From an uncultured Lachnospiraceae bacterium (GTDB taxonomy: Bacteria; Bacillota; Clostridia; Lachnospirales; Lachnospiraceae): DNA of 64,000 nt. The notes beneath the pieces were generated by a model. The model made no database searches. It saw nothing but the letters and a program-made list of their open reading frames with translations, and was not told the origin of the DNA. The stretch covers positions 1 to 64,000 of the forward strand of contig CAJTXA010000003.1 of assembly GCA_910579865.1 (NCBI GenBank). Reading direction: 5' to 3'. A program made the position numbers and the translations under genes. Each line of letters begins with the position of its first letter. Positions within the stretch are counted from its first letter, which is position 1. This document shows positions 7,583 to 14,616 of this stretch, in pieces.

Positions 7583-8064
7583 AAAAGAACAGAATCTCCT
7601 TTCTCTATTTTCTTTTGTACATCTATCTGCATATTTTTTAAATTTTTTCTTAAAATAGATAAATATTTTTCAGATAAAGAGAGTAACGCATCTCCTTCCT
7701 CTTTTGTCATCTCAGAAAAAACTTGATTCTCTGCAATCAATACAGGAAATATCTTCTGTTCAACCATAGTTTCTCCCGCTTTTGTTAAAAAAATATGTTT
7801 ATCTCTACCCCGTCCTGCTTCCAACTTTAGATAACCTGCCTGTTCTAAATTTCGAATCGAAGAATGAATTGTTTGCTTACTAAGAAATGTCATTGCACAA
7901 ATATCTTTTTGAAGACAGCCATTTCCTAATTCGCAAATTGAATACAAAATATAAAATGCACTGTCAGAAAGATTACATTTTAGTGCAATCATATGATACA
8001 CTTCATCAAATTCCCGAAAAATTCGATTAAATGCGATTTGTTCTTTTCCATGAATTTTTTTCAT
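7579..8064 (-). CDS. MarR family transcriptional regulator
   Basis: A 161-residue winged-helix regulator with the MarR layout: helical N-terminus, HTH (KDICAMTFLSKQTIHSSIRN, about residues 72-92), the wing with AGRGRDKHIFLT, and a C-terminal dimer helix. It is the first gene of an operon with the MATE transporter (4-base ATGA overlap). It probably represses its own promoter through the two repeats at 8085-8126 and responds to a substrate of the pump. With MATE broken by the element it may now be an orphan repressor. The SD is AAGGAGGAAAG. Confidence 0.9.
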   Translation of the reverse strand: MKKIHGKEQIAFNRIFREFDEVYHMIALKCNLSDSAFYILYSICELGNGCLQKDICAMTFLSKQTIHSSIRNLEQAGYLKLEAGRGRDKHIFLTKAGETMVEQKIFPVLIAENQVFSEMTKEEGDALLSLSEKYLSILRKNLKNMQIDVQKKIEKGDSVLL

Positions 8065-8084
8065 TTTCTTTCCTCCTTATGTCT

Positions 8085-8132
8085 GATTTCGGACTTACAG
8101 AGTATAATAGTACGATTTCAGACTTAAGTCAA
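8085..8132 (-). promoter_or_regulatory. marR-MATE promoter with twin operator repeats
   Basis: On the minus strand: TTGACT (8127-8132), 17-base spacer, TATTAT. TAAGTCTGAAATC (8114-8126) occupies the spacer and recurs as TAAGTCCGAAATC at 8085-8097, just past the start site. GACTTAAGTC at 8121-8130 is a perfect palindrome touching the -35 box. The layout suits MarR autorepression. Confidence 0.75.
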
Positions 8133-8153
8133 GTATTTATTTTTAAAATTTTA

Positions 8154-9113
8154 TTATGGCAGTCGAATAATCCGGCGATAACAATAATAATTTTTCGATA
8201 ATCTGTCACTATATTCATAAATAGGCTGACGGTAAAAAGCGGTATAACAAGGCAAAACAAAAATAGCTCCCTCGCCGCCGCAAATAGAGCATCCGCCATC
8301 ACCACCCTTTGTATATTGTGTATGATCAATAATTTCCATTTTATAAGAATTATATGAAAGAAATAAACCCAACATATTTGGTTGTTCCAATATGGTCGAT
8401 GCTTTTTCATCTTGTTTCCTAACAGAACCTACATTATAAATTTCTGTTAATACATCATCTAATGTATCACCCCAACGAAATAATGTACGTGTACCTCCAT
8501 TACAAAGATATTCCCACTCATCTTCCGTAGCTAATGTAAATGGACCTTCTTTTAGCGAACAAATGGCTTGTGTTAAAGATGGAGCATCCTCTTTCAGATA
8601 ACGACTATCTACTTCTACAATCATATCTCCAATGTCGACTGTACGTAATGGAGATAAGCACTGAGACAGATTTTCATTCCATTTAACCATGAAACTTTCC
8701 CAACTTCCATAACCATTTTCAAGCATATCCTCTTCCCAACTTTTCAACTCTTCTGCCAACTCAGAACGTAATTGTTCTGCTTTTATTAAATCATTCTTTG
8801 TATTTGCTTTTTGAATTTCTTTTTGATAGTAATTTCGTAACTCTTCTTTTTCATCTTGATAATATTCATGACCTGCAGCAAATTCTTCTTTTAACCCTTC
8901 TAATACCCCTTGTCCTAAAGAACACTGAGCAATATCCCATCCTAAAGTAACGTTCTTTTGACCAGACACAAAAACAAACTGTGAACCTTCATATTCTAGA
9001 AGCCACGTTTCCCGTTCTATTCCATTCATACTTGTCTTAATTGTTTTTATAAATTGAAAATTTATTCCTAATGCTTCAATACGTGAACGAATATCCTTCA
9101 ATAATTCTAACAT
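8154..9113 (-). CDS. SUMF1/FGE-like domain protein of unknown function
   Basis: A 319-residue protein. The N-terminal 180 residues are acidic and partly coiled coil (DEKEELRNYYQKEIQKANTK). Residues about 190-319 resemble the formylglycine-generating-enzyme/C-type-lectin fold: LATEDEWEYLCNGG...FRWGD, then PNMLGL, GGDGG and a terminal YRRIIRLP, matching the usual TEAEWEYAARGG-WGD, PNxFGL and GFRxxR positions. The two active-site Cys of true FGE are not evident, so it is probably a structural or binding version. Ribosome binding site AAGGAGA. It follows the 9159-9632 gene by 45 bases, probably one operon. A toxin-immunity or phage-related role is possible but unproven. Confidence 0.6.
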   Translation of the reverse strand: MLELLKDIRSRIEALGINFQFIKTIKTSMNGIERETWLLEYEGSQFVFVSGQKNVTLGWDIAQCSLGQGVLEGLKEEFAAGHEYYQDEKEELRNYYQKEIQKANTKNDLIKAEQLRSELAEELKSWEEDMLENGYGSWESFMVKWNENLSQCLSPLRTVDIGDMIVEVDSRYLKEDAPSLTQAICSLKEGPFTLATEDEWEYLCNGGTRTLFRWGDTLDDVLTEIYNVGSVRKQDEKASTILEQPNMLGLFLSYNSYKMEIIDHTQYTKGGDGGCSICGGEGAIFVLPCYTAFYRQPIYEYSDRLSKNYYCYRRIIRLP

Positions 9114-9158
9114 AATAATCTCCTTCTTTTTATAAAATTATTTTTATTGATAATTTTA

Positions 9159-9632
9159 TTAAAGCCTGTTTTCACCTATAGTATATTCTTTAATAAATAC
9201 CTTTTCACACTCAAGTGTTCGAAATATTTCTCGTAAAGCCTTTATTCCAAAACTTTCAGGCGCATCTATTTCTAAATTTTCCAAAAGTTCTTTTGTAACT
9301 GGATTATCATCAAAATTAAAAATATACAAATTCCAAATAATCCCTTCTTCAGAAAACTTTACTAGACCATTTTTATCAGTATTTGGGTATAACTCGAAAA
9401 ACAGCTGACAGGCACTGTGATTAAAATAATATCTATAATCATATTCAGGCTGAATCACTGCATCAGGATTACAGATGCCATGACATGTATTCTTTTTCAT
9501 TTTTTTTCGTCCTTTTGAAATACAAGGATTTTGGGATTCTCTGGCACATTTGTTAAGTGCTTTTTCAAAAATTTTAATAATTTCTTTTTCTGTTAAATTA
9601 CCTGTTTTAAGTCCATATTCTAATTGCGACAT
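9159..9632 (-). CDS. Hypothetical protein (157 aa), upstream partner of the SUMF1-like gene
   Basis: A soluble 157-residue protein opening MSQLEYGLKTGNLTEKEIIK. It has a basic stretch (KGRKKMKK), a Cys/His-containing segment (CHGICNPDAV, YYFNHSACQLF) and an acidic C-terminal half. I do not recognise a family. AAAGGA lies 7 bases before ATG. It precedes the SUMF1-like gene by 45 bases on the same strand, so the two are probably co-expressed. On the other side is the T-box region of thrS, divergently oriented. Confidence 0.5.
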   Translation of the reverse strand: MSQLEYGLKTGNLTEKEIIKIFEKALNKCARESQNPCISKGRKKMKKNTCHGICNPDAVIQPEYDYRYYFNHSACQLFFELYPNTDKNGLVKFSEEGIIWNLYIFNFDDNPVTKELLENLEIDAPESFGIKALREIFRTLECEKVFIKEYTIGENRL

Positions 9633-9856
9633 AGTTCGATCCTTTCTATTAAATTATCGGCTCATTATTAACAATACGAAACTATTATAGGTACAGCTAT
9701 GCTCTAAAAAGTCGTACTTATTATGTTAATATTATAAAGATTATAATAGTTTTATGTTCAAGTCAATACAAACTTTCAAAACCAATTCCTTCAAAAAAAA
9801 TCGAAATAAATTATTTAAAGTTGTCTGATTTAATTAAAATTGTTATTCTTTTTTTA

Positions 9857-9885
9857 TTGACAATCTATAGCAAGAATGTTATTAT
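9857..9885 (+). promoter_or_regulatory. Promoter of the T-box/thrS transcript
   Basis: TTGACA, 17-base spacer, TATTAT, immediately upstream of the T-box leader. The stretch 9633-9856 before it is AT-rich with no gene that I can support. Confidence 0.8.
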
Positions 9886-9904
9886 ATAAAATAAGTTAGC
9901 ATAA

Positions 9905-10154
9905 GAAAAAGCGATGACGGAAACAAGTAGCATACTAATTGCAAACAGAGAGAGCATCATTTGGTGGAAGATGTTTATGTGGATTGTATGTAAAAACCAT
10001 TCCTTGAGCTGTAATACTGAAAGTAGAGGTAAGTATTACCGTATACCTGCGTTAAAGGTTAGGATTTGATAGAATCTGAAGTAAAAAATTAAGGTGGAAC
10101 CGTGCAATAAGCACCCTTAAAGATGCAATATAAGTATCTTTAAGAGTGCTTTTC
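9905..10154 (+). ncRNA. T-box leader (threonine, tRNA-sensing)
   Basis: The antiterminator box AAGGTGGAACCGTGC (from about 10091) is the T-box hallmark, and TGGA would pair with a tRNA 3' end of UCCA. Stem I begins near 9910 and contains AGTA-type loop sequence. A 5-bp stem AGGTA/TACCT (about 10028-10048) encloses ACC at 10039-10041, a fitting threonine specifier. The leader ends in a strong terminator at 10110-10154. Uncharged tRNA-Thr should stabilise the antiterminator and switch on the synthetase gene. Confidence 0.9.
10110..10154 (+). terminator. T-box regulated terminator
   Basis: 15-base arms (AGCACCCTTAAAGAT / ATCTTTAAGAGTGCT) with an 11-base loop, then TTTT. It overlaps the 3' side of the antiterminator, as expected for T-box control. 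Confidence 0.9.
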
Positions 10155-10197
10155 TTATGTTAATCAAAATATTTTATTTAAGAAAGGAAATGATAAC

Positions 10198-11952
10198 ATG
10201 AAGATTAAAATGAAAGATGGTTCCATCAGAGAAGCCGATTTTAAGGAAGAGTTAGGAAAAAATGCATTTTGGCACACAACAGCACATATTTTAGCGCAAG
10301 CAATAAAAAGACTTTACCCAGATACGAAATGTGCCATAGGTCCATCTATTAAAAATGGTTTTTACTATGATTTTGACTTTCATTTTCACTTTTCGGAAGA
10401 AAATTTCGCTGAAGTAGAAGCAGAAATGAAAAAAATTGTAAATGAAAATTTACAGCTTAAACATTTTATAGTAGATCATAAAAAAGCAATTCAGATTATG
10501 GAAGAAAAAAATGAAAGCTACAAAATTGAACTGCTAAATGAGCTGCCAAAAGAGGAAAAAATTAGTTTTTATCAACAGGGTGAATATTTAGAAATGTGTG
10601 CTGGACCTCATATAGCATATACCAATGCAATTAAGGCATTTAAACTATTATCTATTGCAGGTGCATATTGGCGTGGCAATGAAAAAAATAAAATGCTTAC
10701 TAGAATTTATGGCATATCATTTCCAAGTAAAGATCTGTTAGAGGAGTATTTAAACCAATTGGAAGAAGCAAAAAAGAGGGATCATCGAAAATTAGGAAAA
10801 GAATTAGGTCTATTTGCATTGTTTGAAGAAGGACCTGGGTTTCCCTTTTTTCTTCCAAAAGGACTGTTATTAAAAAATTTATTAATTGACTATTGGAGAA
10901 AACTGCATATAAGAGAAGGATATATGGAAATCTCTACTCCAATTATGTTAAACCGTCAGCTTTGGGAAACATCTGGACACTGGAACTATTACAAAGATAA
11001 GATGTATACAACTTTGATTGATGAGACAGATTTTGCTGTAAAACCTATGAGCTGTCCAGGCAGTATGCTTGTATATAAGATGGAACCTCATTCCTATCGA
11101 GAATTTCCTATGCGTATCAGTGAGTTAGGACTAATACACCGAAATGAAAAGTCAGGAACGTTACATGGTCTTATGCGTGTTCGCTGTTGTACACAAGACG
11201 ACGCCCATATCTTTATGACACCAGAACAGATACAAGATGAAATCAAAGGAGTAGCTCATTTGATCGATGAAGTGTATTCAAATTTTGGATTTCACTATCA
11301 TGTAGAGTTATCCACAAGACCAGAAAATTCCATTGGAAGTGATAAAGACTGGGAAATGGCAACAAATAGTTTAAAAAATGCATTAGATGATTTAAAACTG
11401 CCATATATTATAAATGAAGGGGATGGGGCCTTTTATGGACCAAAAGTTGACTTCCATTTAGAAGATTCTATTGGAAGAACATGGCAGTGCGGAACAATTC
11501 AATTAGATTTTCAGCTACCGCAACGTTTTAAAGCAGAATATATTGGAGAAGATGGAAATAAACATCAACCCATTATGATACACAGGGTTGTATTCGGATC
11601 AATTGAGAGGTTTATAGGCATTTTAATTGAACATTTTGCTGGAAAATTTCCATTATGGCTTTCACCAGTGCAAGTAAAAATATTATCTATCTCAGATAAG
11701 TATATGAATTATATAAAAGAAATTGAAATGACTTTAAAAAAAGAAGGCATCCGTTGTGAAGTGGATGAACGAGCTGAAAAAATAGGCTACAAAATAAGAT
11801 CTGCACAATTAGAAAAAATACCTTATATGCTTATTATTGGAGAAAAAGAAGCAAAAACTAGCTGTGTTTCTGTTCGTAAAAGGGATGATGGCGATTTAGG
11901 AAGTATGCCAATTAAGCAGTTATTAGAAATTCTTCAAAAAGAAGGAATCTGA
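10198..11952 (+). CDS. thrS: Threonyl-tRNA synthetase lacking the N-terminal TGS domain
   Basis: A 584-residue class II synthetase that charges tRNA-Thr. The editing domain (about 20-185) has HTTAH and CAGPH metal/active-site motifs. The catalytic core (about 190-480) has zinc ligands Cys (MSCPG), His (DDAHIF) and His (MIHRVV), and FGSIERFIGILIEH as motif 3. An anticodon-binding domain is C-terminal (YKIRSAQLEKIPYML). Typical ThrRS is about 640 residues; here MKIKMKDGSI is followed directly by the editing domain, so the roughly 60-residue TGS domain is absent. MSCPGSM differs from the usual MNCPGGM. The T-box upstream gives amino-acid-starvation control. It is probably a second, ThrZ-like paralogue, and possibly inhibitor-tolerant (inference). 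Confidence 0.93.
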   Translation: MKIKMKDGSIREADFKEELGKNAFWHTTAHILAQAIKRLYPDTKCAIGPSIKNGFYYDFDFHFHFSEENFAEVEAEMKKIVNENLQLKHFIVDHKKAIQIMEEKNESYKIELLNELPKEEKISFYQQGEYLEMCAGPHIAYTNAIKAFKLLSIAGAYWRGNEKNKMLTRIYGISFPSKDLLEEYLNQLEEAKKRDHRKLGKELGLFALFEEGPGFPFFLPKGLLLKNLLIDYWRKLHIREGYMEISTPIMLNRQLWETSGHWNYYKDKMYTTLIDETDFAVKPMSCPGSMLVYKMEPHSYREFPMRISELGLIHRNEKSGTLHGLMRVRCCTQDDAHIFMTPEQIQDEIKGVAHLIDEVYSNFGFHYHVELSTRPENSIGSDKDWEMATNSLKNALDDLKLPYIINEGDGAFYGPKVDFHLEDSIGRTWQCGTIQLDFQLPQRFKAEYIGEDGNKHQPIMIHRVVFGSIERFIGILIEHFAGKFPLWLSPVQVKILSISDKYMNYIKEIEMTLKKEGIRCEVDERAEKIGYKIRSAQLEKIPYMLIIGEKEAKTSCVSVRKRDDGDLGSMPIKQLLEILQKEGI

Positions 11953-11984
11953 GAATAAAATCAAGGGACTTCTCTGATCCTTAA

Positions 11985-12017
11985 AAGGCTATAACAGTAA
12001 CGGTTATAGCCTTTTTT
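11985..12017 (+). terminator. thrS terminator
   Basis: Perfect 11-bp stem AAGGCTATAAC / GTTATAGCCTT with a 7-base loop and T-run. Confidence 0.9.
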
Positions 12018-12072
12018 ACATACTAGCTGTCACACAGAAAGATGATATTTGTGATGGAAATTAATTTTCCCC

Positions 12073-12101
12073 TTGCAAATGCAGTTCCAATGTGGTAGAA
12101 T
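12073..12101 (+). promoter_or_regulatory. Promoter of the queuine-salvage transcript
   Basis: TTGCAA, 17-base spacer, TAGAAT. It lies 53 bases before the preQ1-I aptamer. A perfect CAGGCA/TGCCTG hairpin (12112-12126) lies at the start of the transcript. Confidence 0.75.
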
Positions 12102-12153
12102 ATCTCGCAGACAGGCAATCTGCCTGCATGGTATGGCAAGACAAAATTGCATA

Positions 12154-12193
12154 AGACAGTTCGTGACCATCCTGTCTTTAAACAAAACTAGGG
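12154..12193 (+). ncRNA. preQ1-I riboswitch aptamer
   Basis: Perfect 6-bp P1 stem AGACAG / CTGTCT encloses loop TTCGTGACCATC. The A-rich 3' tail TTAAACAAAACTAGGG follows, whose end can fold back into the loop to make the H-type pseudoknot. Sequence and layout match the preQ1 class I family. Downstream lie a hairpin enclosed by AAAACGG/CCGTTTT (12199-12247) and a terminator (12257-12278), giving transcriptional control of the queL-like and transporter genes. Confidence 0.88.
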
Positions 12194-12256
12194 ATTTGAA
12201 AACGGAAGGATTCTGCACAGGTTCTTTGTGCTGGAAAAAACCGTTTTTCTGTATGG

Positions 12257-12278
12257 GCACGTTCTGCGTGCTTTTTTT
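12257..12278 (+). terminator. Riboswitch-controlled terminator
   Basis: GCACG-TTCTG-CGTGC stem-loop followed by seven T, 70 bases before the first codon of the radical SAM gene. It is probably the expression platform of the preQ1 switch. Confidence 0.85.
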
Positions 12279-12348
12279 ATTGCATCCAGAACTGATAAGA
12301 CAATGAGATTCATTGTGCACATTTTTAGCTGCACAGAAAGGAAGCGTC

Positions 12349-13083
12349 ATGGAAGATTTTAACCCAAACCGCTATGCGGTCATCAATGAAAAAAATCCCC
12401 GTGAAATCGTAATGCTGCGGGGCCTTGGCTGTTCTTGGAGGCGGTGCCGCTTCTGCGACTACCATCTTGATTTTTCCCCAGACAGCAGCGCAAATTTTGC
12501 CCTGAACCGGGAACAGCTTGAAAAAGTCACTGGCATCCACCATAAGCTTGAGGTGATTAATTCCGGCAGCTTTGTGGACTTGGATGAGGAAACCCTTGCA
12601 CTGATTGAAACAGTCTGCAAAGACTGCCATATCACCCAAGTACATTTTGAGTGCCACTGGAGGCACCGGGAGGCAATTCCCCCATTCCGCAAGCGTTTTG
12701 CAGCCCATGGGATTGAACTGAAGGTGAAAACTGGCGTAGAAACCTTCGATTCCCTATTCCGGGAAAGCTATCTGGATAAAGGCATTGACGCCCGTTCCCC
12801 AGAGGAACTAGCGGAATATTTTGACGAGGTCTGCCTGCTGCAAGGCATCCCCGGCCAGACTGCGGAAAGCATGGACAGGGACATCCAAACCGGCCTTGCC
12901 TATTTTGAGCGGGTCTGCATCAACATTATGCAGGAAAACAAAAAGCCCATCAAGCCAGACCCCCGTGTCATTGCAAGTTTCACCAAGGAACTTTATCCAA
13001 AATACATAGAAAATAGCCGGGTAGATATTTTAATGGAAAATACTGCTTTCGGCGTAGGAGGCGTTGTAGAACATGCAGAATGA
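12349..13083 (+). CDS. queL: Radical SAM enzyme, QueL-like queuine lyase
   Basis: This 244-residue protein starts MEDFNPNRYAVINEK. The start at 12349 is preferred over an in-frame ATG at 12313 because AAAGGAAG sits just upstream. The 4Fe-4S binding cysteines are Cys28, Cys33 and Cys36 (CSWRRCRFC), spaced CX4CX2C rather than the usual CX3CX2C. A preQ1-I riboswitch precedes it and a queuosine-precursor transporter overlaps it by 11 bases, which points to the queuine salvage lyase described in Clostridioides difficile (QueL: queuine to preQ1). Base composition is clearly GC-richer than the flanking genes, suggesting transfer. Assignment rests on context plus radical SAM motif; another Q-related radical SAM role is possible. 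Confidence 0.75.
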   Translation: MEDFNPNRYAVINEKNPREIVMLRGLGCSWRRCRFCDYHLDFSPDSSANFALNREQLEKVTGIHHKLEVINSGSFVDLDEETLALIETVCKDCHITQVHFECHWRHREAIPPFRKRFAAHGIELKVKTGVETFDSLFRESYLDKGIDARSPEELAEYFDEVCLLQGIPGQTAESMDRDIQTGLAYFERVCINIMQENKKPIKPDPRVIASFTKELYPKYIENSRVDILMENTAFGVGGVVEHAE

Positions 13084-13795
13084 AATTCTTTTATTAGTAT
13101 CCTTATTCCTTACTTTTTCCACAGTCCTGTTCCTATTCTGGCTGTTTCAGGATCAGGGGCTGTATTTGTGGACTGTGCTGGCTACCATTGCGGCAAATAT
13201 TGAAGTTTTGATTATGGTAACTGCCTTCGGCATGGAAATGACGCTGGGCAATATCCTGTTTGCCTCAACCTTTCTGGTAACGGACATTTTGAGCGAGCTT
13301 TATGGGAAAAAAGCCGCCCAGACTGCGGTTTACCTTGGGATTGCCACTTCAGTCATCTTCATTTTCTTGAGCCAGTCCTGGATGCTGTATGTGCCAAATG
13401 AAAATGATTTTGCATCCCCGGCCATCCGCACAGTCTTCTCCAATACCCCCCGCTTAATGGCGGTAGGCATTATTGTATACGTCATTGTCCAGCTTTTCGA
13501 CGTGTGGGCATACCATAAATGGTGGGCATTCACCAGAAGCAGGTTCGGAGACTCCAAGAAATTTCTGTGGCTTCGGAACAATGGTTCCACGCTGGTATCC
13601 CAGCTTCTAAACACAGTCCTGTTCACATGGGGCGCATTTTGGGGCACCTATGATACAAAGACACTGGTTTCCATTGCTATCGCCAGCTATATTATTTTTG
13701 TAGCCACAAGTATTGCGGATACACCCTTCGTGTATCTGGCACGGTACCTGCACCAGAAAAAACAGGTGGTTCCCACTTACGCAAAAAGCCACTGA
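13073..13795 (+). CDS. yhhQ: Queuosine precursor transporter (VUT/YhhQ family)
   Basis: A 240-residue membrane protein with about six helices. The family signature FLVTDILSELYGKKAA lies near residue 65-80 and the conserved YIIFVATSIADTPFVYLA near 205-222. YhhQ/QPTR proteins import preQ0, preQ1 or queuine-type bases. The start overlaps the end of the radical SAM gene (translational coupling), and both lie under the preQ1 riboswitch, so the imported base is probably queuine or preQ1. No tgt gene is in the window; the tRNA-inserting enzyme must be elsewhere. It shares the high GC of its partner. Confidence 0.9.
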   Translation: MQNEILLLVSLFLTFSTVLFLFWLFQDQGLYLWTVLATIAANIEVLIMVTAFGMEMTLGNILFASTFLVTDILSELYGKKAAQTAVYLGIATSVIFIFLSQSWMLYVPNENDFASPAIRTVFSNTPRLMAVGIIVYVIVQLFDVWAYHKWWAFTRSRFGDSKKFLWLRNNGSTLVSQLLNTVLFTWGAFWGTYDTKTLVSIAIASYIIFVATSIADTPFVYLARYLHQKKQVVPTYAKSH

Positions 13796-13883
13796 TCTGT
13801 ATTTGCAGAATATCGGCGAATCCATTTTAAGAGTTGCATGAGATGATATAATAAAGTTGTAACACCAAACCGAAAATCAACGA

Positions 13884-13924
13884 CGGTTTTGAAATAACAA
13901 TCAAAACCGCCGCCTTCTTTTTAA
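13884..13924 (+). terminator. Terminator after the queuine-salvage genes
   Basis: 9-bp stem CGGTTTTGA / TCAAAACCG with an 8-base loop, followed by CGCC and a T-rich tail. Confidence 0.7.
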
Positions 13925-13986
13925 AAAGTGAAACAACCTTCCAGCGCACCAGCAGAAATAAAAATTTTTATGAAAACTTTCGACTA

Positions 13987-14616
13987 TTACACTGTTTTAC
14001 AACGTTGCATCTCTTGCCATACCTCTTGATCCAATTCCCGATCCCGAAAATAAAACTTTCGATCCTGATCCGTAATTTCACGAATCACTTTGCAAGGATT
14101 TCCTGCTGCAACTACCCAATCTGGAATATCCTTTGTTACTACACTTCCTGCCCCTATCACAGTATTACTTCCAATCTGTACTCCTGGGCAAATTACAGTA
14201 TTCCCTCCTATCCAAACATTATCTCCAATTGTCACTGCAATTCCATATTCGTAAGCAGTATTGCGAACATCAGGATGAATAGGATGTCCTGCTGTATAGA
14301 TTGCTACATTTGGAGCTAACATACAATTATCTCCAATCGTAACCTTTGCCACATCTAAAATGGTACAATTGTAATTGGCAAAAAAATTTTTTCCCACCTC
14401 GATATGTGTTCCATAATCACAATAAAAAGGGGGATTAATAAAAGCACCATCCGATTTACCAAGTAATTCCTTTACAATCTTACAGATTGTCTCAAAATCA
14501 GAACGATCCACCATATTCATCTTCTGTGTTAATCTTCTTGCTCTCTTTTGTTCCTCAAATACTTCTTGATCCGAAATATATAATAATTCTTGATCTCTTC
14601 TTTCTTTATTTGTCAT
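13987..14616 (-). CDS. maa: Maltose/galactoside O-acetyltransferase-type enzyme
   Basis: A 209-residue left-handed beta-helix acyltransferase. The N-terminal Mac-type helices (RRDQELLYISDQEVFEEQKR) are followed by hexapeptide repeats, catalytic His in TAGHPIHPD, and the IGAGSVVTKDIPDWVVAAGNP signature. The family transfers acetyl from acetyl-CoA to sugars. Its start overlaps the stop of the GH78 rhamnosidase by 4 bases, so the two are one operon and it probably acetylates sugar released in that pathway (inference). The beta-helix is full length. Confidence 0.85.
   Translation of the reverse strand: MTNKERRDQELLYISDQEVFEEQKRARRLTQKMNMVDRSDFETICKIVKELLGKSDGAFINPPFYCDYGTHIEVGKNFFANYNCTILDVAKVTIGDNCMLAPNVAIYTAGHPIHPDVRNTAYEYGIAVTIGDNVWIGGNTVICPGVQIGSNTVIGAGSVVTKDIPDWVVAAGNPCKVIREITDQDRKFYFRDRELDQEVWQEMQRCKTV

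Noticed and set aside
8129..8410. 93-codon minus-strand frame
   Set aside because: Shadow of the SUMF1-like gene in another frame and overlapping the marR promoter.
12199..12247. Second preQ1-type pseudoknot
   Set aside because: The GCACA/TGTGC loop is too short for the class I aptamer; more likely part of the expression platform.
12313..12348. Earlier start for the radical SAM gene
   Set aside because: No ribosome binding site there; the ATG at 12349 has one and matches the family start.
12030..12708. Opposite-strand frames over the riboswitch and the radical SAM gene
   Set aside because: They overlap well-supported sequence and have no family features.
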